Counted from the first letter of the stretch, positions 8,717 to 17,648 are shown. The stretch: DNA of 64,000 nucleotides from Flavipsychrobacter sp. (GCA_031292525.1 JARLGY010000054.1:1-64000); one strand, 5' to 3'. Numbers and translations: made by a program. Notes: a model not told the origin generated them from the sequence alone.

Positions 8717-9649
8717 TTATTTCTTTGTGCTTTTATGCTTATACTCAGCAAGTGCTATTTCCTTCTCGGCATCTATTCTATGCTGCTCCATAGTAATTGC
8801 ATCTTCGTATATTTTTAATGCGGTATCCCACTCTCTTTTTTGCTGGGCAGTTACTTTTGCAGCGGTTTCTTTTATTAGCATATTGGCTTCTTTGCTGCAT
8901 TTACATTCTGGGTCTACATTTTTTAGTACTGCCAAGGCTTCTTCGTAATTATTTGCAGCCAACTGTATCTTTGCATCCTGTAATTGTTGTGCACACATTT
9001 TATTTTCGTATGCTTTATAAATTACGAGACTCTTTTTTTGCGCATTTTCGTAGCACCCTTTTACTTCTTCAGGAATGCCCATTAATATACCTATCGCTTG
9101 CTGGTAGTCTTGCTTTTTTACCATTGCCTCAGCTTGCTTCATTATATCGTCGCACTTACTTTCGTAATAGCTAACTATTTTGCCTTTGGCGGTCTCTATA
9201 AACTGCTCAAATTCCGGATCATTTACAGAGATATTAGCTATTGCGTTTGAAATAGCCGCTGCCTGGTTAGTCCCACTCCCACTTATGCGCTTGCTTAACG
9301 ATGCAAATATCATATGGGTATCCGCCTGCTGTACAAATAAAGTTAGTTCAGCAGAAACAATAGTTATGGATTGCATGCCGCCATCAGCTACTTTAGTATC
9401 ATTTATGGTTAGTTTTGGTGACAAGGCAAAATTGGTAGCATAACCTACCGCTCCTACGTGTTTAGATGTGGCAATCTGTACGCACTTTGCATACAAGTTA
9501 ACTACCTGGCTTGATGTGAGGCTATCCATTTCCTCAGGCGCAACAACAGACAGCGTTATCTTCCCCACATCAGCTATTGTCTGTGCAGAGCTGATAAAGA
9601 AAGACCCTAACAAAACAAACAAGACGATAATATTTTTCATGGGGTTCAT
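8717..9649 (-). CDS. Secreted protein, fourth gene of CsgG-like operon
   Basis: The 310-residue protein has an N-terminal signal peptide (from KNIIVLFVLLGSFFISSAQT, cut near residue 22). The first half (about 25-155) resembles in pattern the LPP20/FlgT-like alpha-beta folds of envelope proteins. The second half is helical with TPR-like repeats (QDYQQAIGILMGIPEEVKGCYENAQ and NNYEEALAVLKNVDPECKCSKEA), suggesting a protein-binding scaffold. A Lys-rich tail ends AEYKHKSTKK. The start overlaps the stop of the preceding gene by one base (TAATG), indicating translational coupling. An internal ATG at 9640 is an alternative start. Assignment to a named family is not secure. Confidence 0.7.
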   Translation of the reverse strand: MNPMKNIIVLFVLLGSFFISSAQTIADVGKITLSVVAPEEMDSLTSSQVVNLYAKCVQIATSKHVGAVGYATNFALSPKLTINDTKVADGGMQSITIVSAELTLFVQQADTHMIFASLSKRISGSGTNQAAAISNAIANISVNDPEFEQFIETAKGKIVSYYESKCDDIMKQAEAMVKKQDYQQAIGILMGIPEEVKGCYENAQKKSLVIYKAYENKMCAQQLQDAKIQLAANNYEEALAVLKNVDPECKCSKEANMLIKETAAKVTAQQKREWDTALKIYEDAITMEQHRIDAEKEIALAEYKHKSTKK

Positions 9650-10533
9650 TATTTGAGTGTAATGTAAATAGTATTACCTTTTATGTCTTTCTTAGGATCT
9701 AGATTAATACTTTTCAGGTATTTGAATAACTCCAAAGCAAAGTTGTTAGAGTTATAGTTTCGGCCTGTAGCCTGGTCTCTTAATGGTATGCGCACGTCAT
9801 CAAAGATCATACGCATATCCGTGGTGCCCTGTATGTGATAATTATTTTTGAAGGCGTTTTTAGCCATCCATTCTTCCAATTGGTCAGATAACGGAAGACT
9901 ACCTATTTCAGAAGACATTTTATATTTCGAACCTTGGTCAAAACTAATATCTATCATTACCGATTTACCATTATTTACTATATCGGTAAATTTATCTTGC
10001 AACGTTATCATAAAATCTGCTCCGCAGGCTTCCACTGCCTTAGTTGTAAGTTTGCCGAAATCCTCGGTAAAGAATTTGCCACTTGAACCTACTTTATTTG
10101 CAAGCGAATTTCCTGTAGATGCTTCATACGCTGATAGAATCACGTTCACAGAATTTCCGCTCGCACTGTTTTGTGCGTCTACTTCTGCTTGTACATATAT
10201 GTCTGCACCAGACATTTGTATCAGTTGGCTCTTAATATCTACCTGGTTTTCTGATGTAAACACCTTGTTGTCATTAGCCGATTTCACCTTACCTATAAAA
10301 TCAACAGTAGTGAATCCCCTGTTGTCAAAAGCTTCTTTTATTTTAGTGATAGCGATCCTGCGATTTACATCCTGATCGAGTATGGTACGTATATCTTCGC
10401 CTTCTTTAGTAAAGGGTATTACCATAATTTTTGGCTGTACGGTCAGGGTTTGTCCGCCACTTGCAGTACTTGTTGTTTGTGCATATACCTGTGGTGCTAT
10501 AACAAGCAACAGGGCTATTAATATTTTACGCAT
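9649..10533 (-). CDS. DUF6175-like secreted protein, third gene of CsgG-like operon
   Basis: The 294-residue protein has a signal peptide (MRKILIALLLVIAPQVYAQ). The mature part opens with PKIMVIPFTKEGEDIRTILD, a segment I associate with the Bacteroidota family DUF6175, which is of unknown function. The region VNRRIAITKIKEAFDNRGF is the helix that in CsgG/TolB-N-like folds follows the first strand. It is expected in the periplasm. It sits 22 bp after the preceding gene and overlaps the next by one base, so it is firmly part of the operon. The family name is from memory and should be treated as probable. Confidence 0.65.
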   Translation of the reverse strand: MRKILIALLLVIAPQVYAQTTSTASGGQTLTVQPKIMVIPFTKEGEDIRTILDQDVNRRIAITKIKEAFDNRGFTTVDFIGKVKSANDNKVFTSENQVDIKSQLIQMSGADIYVQAEVDAQNSASGNSVNVILSAYEASTGNSLANKVGSSGKFFTEDFGKLTTKAVEACGADFMITLQDKFTDIVNNGKSVMIDISFDQGSKYKMSSEIGSLPLSDQLEEWMAKNAFKNNYHIQGTTDMRMIFDDVRIPLRDQATGRNYNSNNFALELFKYLKSINLDPKKDIKGNTIYITLK

Positions 10534-10555
10534 AAAAACTATTTGAGTAGATTAA

Positions 10556-10996
10556 TTAAAATCCGAATTTTCGAATTACCTGGTTGGCTTCCATATCTTT
10601 CCTCAAGGCAGTAACATTTACTGTTACGTCAAGCATAACGCTATACTGGCTATGTTTTCCTTTTACCGGCTCGCCGTCTTGTACAGCACTTATGATAAAA
10701 GAGGGGTAGCGTTCACTTAGTAACGGATCGAGATAGGCTTTATATTTTTGTTGTGCCTCATCTTCACGAGTTGTTATTAGAGCAGAGCTCTGTTCAGACC
10801 CCGCTATACCACGAAATAGCAACATGTAAAAAACATCTTTTTCCGCATTAGCAATGGCATCATTTATGCCTTTCCCGTTACCCGATGTTCTTACAGTTAT
10901 TGTTCCTTTTTCGCCAGATACAAAACTTACTTGGGCAGACAGAGTCGCGCATGTAAAAAACAATAAAAAAGCTGTGGCAACTATTTTAAAATTCAT
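10556..10996 (-). CDS. Small secreted protein, second gene of CsgG-like operon
   Basis: The 146-residue protein has a signal peptide (MNFKIVATAFLLFFTCATLSAQ). The mature part has the pattern GTITVRTSGNGKGINDAIANAEKDVF, a strand then a long helix, followed by strands including YSVMLDVTVNVTALRKDM. This layout is like the LPP20/FlgT N-terminal type domain of envelope proteins, but I cannot name the family with confidence. It lies 18 bp after the CsgG-like gene and 22 bp before the DUF6175-like gene. Confidence 0.65.
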   Translation of the reverse strand: MNFKIVATAFLLFFTCATLSAQVSFVSGEKGTITVRTSGNGKGINDAIANAEKDVFYMLLFRGIAGSEQSSALITTREDEAQQKYKAYLDPLLSERYPSFIISAVQDGEPVKGKHSQYSVMLDVTVNVTALRKDMEANQVIRKFGF

Positions 10997-11014
10997 TTTT
11001 ACGTGGTTTATAGC

Positions 11015-11965
11015 TTAGTCGTTTTTAAAAGTTATAGCAACCATTTGAGCCTTGGCATCCATGTTGTTCGCTATATCTTCAGTCTCGTCAGTCACTTCAC
11101 AAATTGAAAAATTTTCGTCCTCCACTTTTTCTATCATCAACAATCCTATTTCCTGTTTTCGTATAACTTTTTTGCCACTTACTTCAAGTTCTGTAAGCCT
11201 TACAATTTTTAATTTCTGCCCTTCTTCCAAACCGGTACTTTTACCTCCGGCAATTAACACAGAAACCGCATGACCCTTTTTATTCTTTTTTTCAATCTTC
11301 ACAACCGGGTATGAAGCCGGAAAATTCTCCTCGACAAAATCTTCTATCTGAGGCGCAATGTCATTCAGCGATTTCTCAAATACTTTTGTTTTTCCTCCGT
11401 CATTTGAGGTGGTATTTGTTCTTCTATTCATTGCTCCGGCACCAGCCAATGCAGCGATACCAACTACAGGCACGTGCGAGGCTACCAAAAGACCACCGGC
11501 TAAAAGACCTGCATGACCCGCACTTTTGCCATGGCCTCCTTTTTTAGTATCAATTGTAGTTGTATTAAGTATTTGGCCGGTGGCGACATCTACCACATTT
11601 ATTGAAAAACTCATTTTGCACATTTCCCCATCGTTAAAGTATTGGTTTACAATTCCTGTTATCAGGTACTGTGCACCTAAACTTTTTCCTTGTTCTACCA
11701 CTTTGCCGTCAATAAAGTTTTCTGTTTTTTGCAGGTTTCTTTCCTTGTCTACTTGGTCCAGTTTGGATCTATCTACAATAATAAATCGTTTTGTTTCGAT
11801 AAAACTTTGTGTTACAGCATTAACAATTTCAGCTCTAAGGTCATCTGGTATCACACTCCCGGTAAATGGTACAATCCCTACAACTATCTTGTCTTCAGCA
11901 AAGGAATGGCAGCAGTGTAATAAAGAAAATACAGAAATAAACAGAAGTGTCCGGATATAGGTCAT
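11015..11965 (-). CDS. CsgG-family envelope protein, first gene of operon
   Basis: The 316-residue protein is exported (signal peptide to about residue 24, HSFA). Residues 25-130 match the CsgG/HfaB fold: KIVVGIVPFTGSV, then EIVNAVTQSFIETKRFIIVDRSKLDQVDKE, then GKSLGAQYLITGIVNQYF. In the family this domain forms an outer-membrane secretion ring (CsgG, curli) or serves as periplasmic accessory (LpoB-like). A Gly/Ala hydrophobic stretch at about 155-180 (GLLAGGLLVASHVPVVGIAALAGAGA) could be membrane-inserted. The C-terminal 130 residues include KSTGLEEGQKLKIVRL, a beta domain found after CsgG-like domains. There is no convincing lipobox (LLHCC), unlike classical CsgG. No curlin gene is in the window. 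Confidence 0.8.
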   Translation of the reverse strand: MTYIRTLLFISVFSLLHCCHSFAEDKIVVGIVPFTGSVIPDDLRAEIVNAVTQSFIETKRFIIVDRSKLDQVDKERNLQKTENFIDGKVVEQGKSLGAQYLITGIVNQYFNDGEMCKMSFSINVVDVATGQILNTTTIDTKKGGHGKSAGHAGLLAGGLLVASHVPVVGIAALAGAGAMNRRTNTTSNDGGKTKVFEKSLNDIAPQIEDFVEENFPASYPVVKIEKKNKKGHAVSVLIAGGKSTGLEEGQKLKIVRLTELEVSGKKVIRKQEIGLLMIEKVEDENFSICEVTDETEDIANNMDAKAQMVAITFKND

Positions 11966-11991
11966 AGGAGTACCGAAATGTTATAGCGGGG

Positions 11992-12022
11992 CAAATGTAA
12001 AAAAACATTTTATCAATACAAA
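11992..12022 (-). promoter_or_regulatory. Promoter of the CsgG-like operon
   Basis: On the minus strand TTTG (12022-12019) is followed after exactly 19 bases by TACATTTG (11999-11992). This is a full match to the Bacteroidota promoter consensus TTTG-N19-TAnnTTTG. Transcription would begin near 11986, leaving a leader of about 20 nt before the ATG at 11965. All four genes down to 8717 can be read from it. Confidence 0.75.
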
Positions 12023-12141
12023 TAATGCATAGTATGCGACATGTCAATCAACTTACTTTCATTCTTTATAAAAAAAAGATTGCAGATTGTACATCACGAT
12101 TTCACATTTCAGGATATTGCAGCTGATTTATAACCTCAGGT

Positions 12142-12321
12142 TACCTTTGGTAGATTTGCGCCGTCGATGTAATGACGGCAGTCTGGAGACTGCCTGTCGG
12201 GTGCAACTTAATTAGATATTAAGTCGAGCGGAGAAACATGTGCCTAATTTTGTTTTGAATTAGCTATAAAAACGCAAGTTCATCGCGATAGTTGTTGGTC
12301 AGGGGACCAACAACGGCACAA
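12142..12321 (+). ncRNA. Serial-hairpin RNA-like element, copy 2
   Basis: Consecutive stems are GGCAGTCT/AGACTGCC (12177-12194), ACTTAAT/ATTAAGT (about 12207-12225), CTAATT/AATTAG (about 12244-12263) and GTTGTTGGTC/GACCAACAAC (about 12290-12313), ending CGGCACAA. The same stems occur in copy 1 (8341-8601). Where bases differ, pairing is kept (GGCAGTCT against GGTAGTTT). Two -7 type elements, TACCTTTG (12142-12149) and TAGATTTG (12151-12158), lie in front, with a TTG 22 bases before the first of them, so a short plus-strand transcript is plausible. It points away from the CsgG-like operon. The length without the insertion of copy 1 is about 150 bp. Confidence 0.5.
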
Positions 12322-12378
12322 ACTGTCATTTCCGAAGGCAATAAAGAAGCTTTGCGGCTCCAGAAGGTCATAGCCCAG

Positions 12379-12945
12379 TTACCTTTCGGTTTGTTCTATT
12401 GCTCCGTCAAAGTAATTCGTTAAAGCCTCCTTCACTTGCCTGTTCCGTTTATTGAAATTGCCCCTACCTAAAACGTACACGGCGATCATGAAAAAACCGA
12501 ACTGGAAAAACACTACATGGCGCTTGTCTGCCAGCCAAAAGTATAGGAATATACTTGTGAACAAGACCAGAGGCATAGTAATAACCAGCCGTTGTGCAGG
12601 TATGATGCCTGTGCTGATCTTTATTCTGCTGCCAGCCACCTGATCTTGAACGTTGCCTTTTATTTGTATCGATTGCCTGTAATTGAACATAGGTTCAATA
12701 ACAAACGATGAAGCATCCACAGTACCCATAAAACGGGCACCAGCTATGCCGGCAAACAGTTGGCTTTTACCAATCGCTGTTCGGGCTGTGTCCGCCTCTG
12801 CTTCCAGCTTTTGCTGCACTTCAGCTTTCGACAGCTTTGTTGTGATATAGTAGTTATCGCTTGGGAAAAAGTTTATGGTCAAAGGCGTATGATTGTGTAG
12901 GCAGTAAATGTACGGTATTGCATTAGCTTCATTGTCAGTAGCCAA
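12379..12945 (-). CDS. Membrane protein of unknown function
   Basis: The 188-residue protein has a soluble N-terminal half (ITTKLSKAEVQQKLEAEADTA, then FMGTVDASSFVIEPMFNYRQ) and two C-terminal membrane helices (RLVITMPLVLFTSIFLYFWLA and VVFFQFGFFMIAVYVLG) followed by a basic tail. The pattern FxGxVDxxxFxIxPxFxYRQS with a later GSRIKI resembles small Bacteroidota membrane proteins with a PH-like or beta-sandwich part. It is similar in layout to the membrane protein at 6532. It ends close to the downstream end of the second hairpin element and its start lies 30 bp beyond the dxs stop, so it is likely the last gene of a dxs transcript. The function is unknown. Confidence 0.6.
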   Translation of the reverse strand: MATDNEANAIPYIYCLHNHTPLTINFFPSDNYYITTKLSKAEVQQKLEAEADTARTAIGKSQLFAGIAGARFMGTVDASSFVIEPMFNYRQSIQIKGNVQDQVAGSRIKISTGIIPAQRLVITMPLVLFTSIFLYFWLADKRHVVFFQFGFFMIAVYVLGRGNFNKRNRQVKEALTNYFDGAIEQTER

Positions 12946-12975
12946 TTTGACGTTGACCCTATGCAGCTTATTTTT

Positions 12976-14892
12976 TTACCTCACTACCTCAACACCCGCT
13001 ATTTCCCTAACGGCAGCAGCAATGCCTTCAGCATCGTAGCCGCATTCGCGGTGCAACTCATCGGGTTTGCCGTGCTCTACTATGCGGTCGGGGATGCCGA
13101 GCATTTTTATTTCGGGGGTGTAGTTGTGCGCGTTCATCCACTCGAGCACTGCACTGCCGAAGCCGCCTACTATAGTGCCATCTTCAACCGTTACTATCTT
13201 GTTGTACTTAGCAGCTATCTCGTGCAGCATTGCTTCATCGAGGGGCTTTACAAAGCGCATATCGTAGATGGCGGGCTGCAAGTCTTCGGTAGCCAGTATG
13301 TTGGCGGCACTTACGGCAAAGTTGCCGGGATGGCCAATGGTGAGTATAGCTATATGTTGCCCGTCGCGAACCTTGCGGCCGGTGCCTATGGTTATTTTCT
13401 CGAACGGTGTGCGCCACTCGGGCATTACACCCTGGCCACGCGGATACCTGATGACAAAAGGAACATCGGTCTCAGGGAGCTGGGCGGTGTACATGAGGTT
13501 GCGCAGTTCGGCCTCGTTCATAGGCGCACTCACTACCATGTTGGGTATACAGCGCATGAACGAGATATCGTATGCGCCATGGTGTGTTGGACCATCGTCA
13601 CCAACAAGACCTGCCCTATCGAGACAGAAAATGACGGGGAGTTTTTGAATGGCCACATCGTGTATCACCATATCGTAAGCGCGCTGCATGAAGCTGCTAT
13701 AAATATTGCAGAATACCTTCATGCCCTGGGTAGCCAGGCCTGCACTAAGGGTTACCGCATGCTGCTCGGCTATACCTACATCGAAGGCACGATCGGACAT
13801 AAGCTCCATCATGAACTTGAGTGAGCAACCACTTGGCATAGCGGGTGTGATACCCATGATAAGCGGGTTTTGCTGCGCCAGCTCAACTATAGTATGACCG
13901 AATACATCCTGATACTTAGGCGGCTCGGGAACTGTTATTATCTTCTTGTTGATTTTGCCGGTTATCTTGTCGAACGTGCCTGGTGCATGCCAGAGGGTCT
14001 GGTCTTTTTCGGCCAGCTTGTAGCCCTTGCCCTTTACTGTTTTAATATGCAGGAGCTTAGGACCGGGTATGTCTTTCAGATCGCGCAGGGTATCGACCAG
14101 CTTGTTTACATTATGGCCATCTATGGGGCCGAAATAACGCAAACCTAAGGCCTCGAATAAATTACTGCTTTTGCTTACTACACCCTTCAACCCCGCTTCT
14201 ACCTTGGATGCAAGGCGCTGCATATCGTTGGTAGGCAGCTTGCCCAGCAACTTCCATACATCGTCGCGAAAACGGTTGTAGGTCTGCGAGGTGGTAATGT
14301 CTGTGAGGTATTCTTTCAGCGCACCAACGTTAGGATCGATAGACATATTATTGTCGTTGAGGATCACCAGGATGTTGGCATTGCTTACACCTGCATGGTT
14401 GAGCGCCTCGAAGGGAAGCCCTGCAGTCATGGCGCCATCGCCAATAACGGCTACGTGCTGACGGGCGGTTTCGCCCTTGTATTTGGAAGCTATGGCCATG
14501 CCCAGCGCTGCAGATATTGAAGTGCTGGAGTGGCCGACGCCAAAGGCATCGTAAATGCTCTCGCCGCGTTTGGGGAAGCCACTAAGGCCACCATACTTGC
14601 GGTTGGTATAAAAATTATCGCGACGGCCGGTAAGTATTTTATGTCCGTAAGCCTGATGGCCTACGTCCCATATCAACTGGTCATCGGGGGTATTGAGTAC
14701 ATAATGTAACGCAACGGTAAGCTCTACTACACCCAGACTGGCACCAAAGTGGCCACCATGAACACTGACACAATCTATAATGAACTGACGCAGTTCTTTA
14801 CAAACTTCCTGCAACTGGGCCTTATCCAGTTTCTTCAGATCATCGGGACTATCTATCTGCTGTAGTAATGGGCCTGCGCCGGAATCTTGCAT
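12976..14892 (-). CDS. dxs: 1-deoxy-D-xylulose-5-phosphate synthase
   Basis: This thiamine-diphosphate enzyme condenses pyruvate and glyceraldehyde-3-phosphate, the first step of the MEP pathway to isoprenoids. It also feeds thiamine and pyridoxal synthesis. The ThDP motif is GDGAMTAG (about residues 152-159) through NDNNMSID, the entry histidine is in HQAYGHKIL (about 79-87), and the catalytic glutamate is in VGIAEQHAVT (about 370-379). The C-terminal transketolase domain is complete. At 638 residues it has the normal length. A membrane-protein gene follows 30 bp downstream. Confidence 0.97.
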   Translation of the reverse strand: MQDSGAGPLLQQIDSPDDLKKLDKAQLQEVCKELRQFIIDCVSVHGGHFGASLGVVELTVALHYVLNTPDDQLIWDVGHQAYGHKILTGRRDNFYTNRKYGGLSGFPKRGESIYDAFGVGHSSTSISAALGMAIASKYKGETARQHVAVIGDGAMTAGLPFEALNHAGVSNANILVILNDNNMSIDPNVGALKEYLTDITTSQTYNRFRDDVWKLLGKLPTNDMQRLASKVEAGLKGVVSKSSNLFEALGLRYFGPIDGHNVNKLVDTLRDLKDIPGPKLLHIKTVKGKGYKLAEKDQTLWHAPGTFDKITGKINKKIITVPEPPKYQDVFGHTIVELAQQNPLIMGITPAMPSGCSLKFMMELMSDRAFDVGIAEQHAVTLSAGLATQGMKVFCNIYSSFMQRAYDMVIHDVAIQKLPVIFCLDRAGLVGDDGPTHHGAYDISFMRCIPNMVVSAPMNEAELRNLMYTAQLPETDVPFVIRYPRGQGVMPEWRTPFEKITIGTGRKVRDGQHIAILTIGHPGNFAVSAANILATEDLQPAIYDMRFVKPLDEAMLHEIAAKYNKIVTVEDGTIVGGFGSAVLEWMNAHNYTPEIKMLGIPDRIVEHGKPDELHRECGYDAEGIAAAVREIAGVEVVR

Positions 14893-14920
14893 GCACGTTG
14901 GTTAAAAAAAGAGAATCTAG

Positions 14921-14928
14921 CAAAAATA
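14921..14928 (-). promoter_or_regulatory. Putative -7 element for dxs
   Basis: On the minus strand this is TATTTTTG, matching TAnnTTTG, 28 bases before the dxs ATG at 14892. The -33 position has no clear TTTG, so the call is tentative. Confidence 0.35.
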
Positions 14929-14984
14929 AATAAATATTCCTTGTGTAACATCATTTAGGTGATAAATAGTCACCCTTCAAAAGT

Positions 14985-15040
14985 TTCATTTTCATTCCTT
15001 TTTCCTTTTTTGATGCCAAAAAAGAAACAAAAAAAGTAGT
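14985..15040. repeat. A-rich GATGCC repeat, copy 1
   Basis: The segment (TTCATTCCTTTTTCC then TTGATGCCAAAAAAGAAACA and a further A run) reappears in similar form at about 53420-53480. It is non-coding. The rest of the gap 14893-15266 holds only the dxs promoter and the terminator at 15193-15220. Confidence 0.5.
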
Positions 15041-15192
15041 CCTCACTGCAATCTGCCCGAAAAATGAAGTCCTATATTAAAAAACCAATCTTTAAATACA
15101 GAAAAGCTTTTTTAAGATATAGCTAAAAGCATACCAAACAATGTTAATAACACATGATCCTACAGAATGTTTGATGAAAGGAACAGACGCAA

Positions 15193-15220
15193 TAAAAAAG
15201 GGTGGCAAAAATGCCACCCT
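15193..15220 (-). terminator. Terminator of the first T9SS protein gene
   Basis: The stem AGGGTGGCA / TGCCACCCT (15199-15220) has an A-rich loop. On the minus strand it is followed by a run of T, giving a strong rho-independent terminator 47 bp after the stop codon at 15267. Confidence 0.85.
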
Positions 15221-15266
15221 GTCGTCTATCTTTCTATAACTAAACTACTATAATACTACAAATTTC

Positions 15267-17648
15267 TTAATTTTTTACCAACTTATCGGTTTTGATAAGC
15301 ATATTATTTTCATCGTATATCATTACCAGGTAAATGCCGTTGGCCAAGTTAGCGATATTGATGGTTGCTGCGTTGTTTTGGAACAGCAATTGTTTACCAT
15401 CGATACCTGCAATAGCAACATTTACCTTTATTGGTGAATTGATATATAAAACACTGGTAGCAGGATTAGGATATAATTTTACCGCCTGTGCATATACATT
15501 GTTTACGCCAGTAACGTCTGTAACAGTATATACTGCGGAAGTATTGCTGCAACCATTACCATCTGTAACAGTAATTTTATAAGAACCGTTGCCATTAACA
15601 TTAGCGTCGAGCGTTGGAGTAGTAGCTACGTTCGTACTATTGAATATCCACTGGTAAGTAGTGAATGTACCTGCAGACAAGGTGAATGTATTTTCTGTTA
15701 TTACCGGTGTTGGTAATGGATTTACTGTAACTGTTGTAGCAGCAGAAGTATCGGTACAAGTGTTTGCAGTAACTATAACCGAATACTGACCTGATGCGTT
15801 TGCTGTGTAGCTACCAGCTGAAGCGCCAGTTATGGGCGTGCCGTTGTTCAGCCATTGGTATGTAGCACCAGAAACCGTACTGGCATTGAGCGCTACAGAA
15901 CTACCAGCGCAGAATGTGGTTGCACCAGCAGCAGTAACAGCATCAGCAGGGTATGCATTTACGGTAACATTTACAGGACTAGAAGTATCTGTACAAGAAT
16001 TGCTGGTAACCGATACTGTGTAGGCACCCGTTGCCGCTGCAGTATATGAGTTTGTGGTAGCAGAACTAATAACAACACCATTATCAAGCCACTGGTAAGT
16101 AGCACCAGAAGTAGATGGAACATTAAGCGTAACTGTGTTGGTACCGCACAATGCAACTGAGCCTGAAGGAGTTATTGTACTAACAGGAAATGCATTTACA
16201 GTGATGACTACAGCAGCTGATGTATCAGCACAACCGCTTGCACTTGTAGCCTTAACGGTATAGCTGCCTGCAGCATATATAGTATCGACACCAAGAGTAT
16301 CGGTAGCTGCAACGCCATTCTTGAGCCATTGGTAATGATTGCCGCTAAGCGGTGTGATGCTTAGGATAGCACTGCCACCCGTGCAAAAACTGATAGGGCC
16401 AGCAGGAGTAATGACCGGCAAAGGGGGAACAAGACCTGTAGTAACATTTAATGCTGCACTTGTATCGGTACAGCCCGCAGATGTATTGATCTTTACAGTG
16501 TAAGCGCCGGTTGAAGTGGCTGTATATGTGGCATTGGTGGCACCTGTAAGAACAGTATTATTCTGTAAGAACTGGTAGGTATAGCCTGTGCCTGTTGATG
16601 CATTTAAAGTTAATGAGCCACCACTGCAAATTGTGCTGCCACCAGTATTGGTAGTAATAGTATTTGAAGGAAGTGCATTTACGGTGATAGCCGATGTACG
16701 AGCAGTTGACGAACCGCATGCGGCATTGGCAACTACGCTAAGTGTACCAGAAGTGGCATTGTTTGCATAGTTTACAGTAACAGAATCGGTAGTGGAAGTG
16801 AATGTTGCGCCTGAGCCTGAATAAGTCCAGGTATAAGAGGCAGCACCTGTGACTGCGGGTACACTATATATAGCGCCAACCTGGCCTGCACAGATGGTAG
16901 GTATTGAAGCAACAATAGCACCAGGCTGAGAAAGACAAGGTGTGCTGGAAGAAGGTGTAACTGTACCCTCTGCTATAACATCCAATAACTGGAAGTACCT
17001 GCCGGAGGAGTTACTGCTGCAGGTCATGTAAAATCTTACGGTTAATGTGTCGCCTGCCGGTACCGCAACGCCAGCACCCGGAGCCAATCCTAGTCGATAC
17101 GTAGGAAGGGGCGCTGTGTTTGCCTGAGCTACGAAAACCTGACCACTGGCAAGACCGAATGTATAGCCCGGTATAACAGTAGAGTCAGATACAAAGTTGC
17201 TCAGCGAGTACACAATGATCATTGAGGTACTAGAAGCAGTGCTAATAAAGCCCGCATTAACTATAAAAGAATCAACATTCATACTGTAGCCTGTAGATGG
17301 TATCAGTTGGAATTGCTCATATATATTCCTATTGCTAGTGCCACCCGGCCCACCCGCAGAGGAACTCCAGCTGCCATCGCCAGGGCTAGTGGTACCCGCA
17401 CTAATTGCCTGGCCATGTGCCGGAGAGTAAGGTAATACACTAGAAGAAGTGGATAAATACAAGTGTGTTAATGTAGGTACAGTGCCTACTACACCCGTAG
17501 CCCTTACAGAGGTGCTATCGAGATTATTGAGTGTAAACGGCCACTCTTCGAGCACTGCAGCACTTGCCTGGCCAAAAGACTTAACAGCGGATAATAGTAC
17601 TAAAGCACCGCATAGTACTAGTTTAGAAGGATAGAATTTCTGTTTCAT
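15267..17648 (-). CDS. T9SS-exported protein with Ig-like repeats
   Basis: The 793-residue protein has a signal peptide (MKQKFYPSKLVLCGALVLLSAVKSFGQ). It then has one copy of a module of about 190 residues beginning EEWPFTLNNLDS (about 33-230), followed by a run of Ig/PKD-like repeats of about 75-80 residues. Each repeat has a conserved pattern: FCxGGSxxLNAS, YQWLxNG, YTVxVTxxSGCxDTSA (about 235-690). The C-terminal 85 residues are a type A sorting domain (KLYPNPATSVLYINSP to MLIKTDKLVKN), so it is secreted or surface-attached through the type IX system. It has no catalytic domain and is a close paralogue of the C-terminal part of the next gene, 147 bp upstream. A structural or adhesive role is inferred. 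Confidence 0.85.
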   Translation of the reverse strand: MKQKFYPSKLVLCGALVLLSAVKSFGQASAAVLEEWPFTLNNLDSTSVRATGVVGTVPTLTHLYLSTSSSVLPYSPAHGQAISAGTTSPGDGSWSSSAGGPGGTSNRNIYEQFQLIPSTGYSMNVDSFIVNAGFISTASSTSMIIVYSLSNFVSDSTVIPGYTFGLASGQVFVAQANTAPLPTYRLGLAPGAGVAVPAGDTLTVRFYMTCSSNSSGRYFQLLDVIAEGTVTPSSSTPCLSQPGAIVASIPTICAGQVGAIYSVPAVTGAASYTWTYSGSGATFTSTTDSVTVNYANNATSGTLSVVANAACGSSTARTSAITVNALPSNTITTNTGGSTICSGGSLTLNASTGTGYTYQFLQNNTVLTGATNATYTATSTGAYTVKINTSAGCTDTSAALNVTTGLVPPLPVITPAGPISFCTGGSAILSITPLSGNHYQWLKNGVAATDTLGVDTIYAAGSYTVKATSASGCADTSAAVVITVNAFPVSTITPSGSVALCGTNTVTLNVPSTSGATYQWLDNGVVISSATTNSYTAAATGAYTVSVTSNSCTDTSSPVNVTVNAYPADAVTAAGATTFCAGSSVALNASTVSGATYQWLNNGTPITGASAGSYTANASGQYSVIVTANTCTDTSAATTVTVNPLPTPVITENTFTLSAGTFTTYQWIFNSTNVATTPTLDANVNGNGSYKITVTDGNGCSNTSAVYTVTDVTGVNNVYAQAVKLYPNPATSVLYINSPIKVNVAIAGIDGKQLLFQNNAATINIANLANGIYLVMIYDENNMLIKTDKLVKN

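Noticed and set aside
8603-8818. 71-codon plus-strand frame near the end of the CsgG-like operon
   Set aside because: It spans the terminator hairpin and the antisense of the fourth operon gene, and is best explained as a shadow frame.
12961-13824. 287-codon plus-strand frame opposite dxs
   Set aside because: It is antisense to the conserved dxs coding sequence. Its length reflects codon bias of dxs rather than a second gene.
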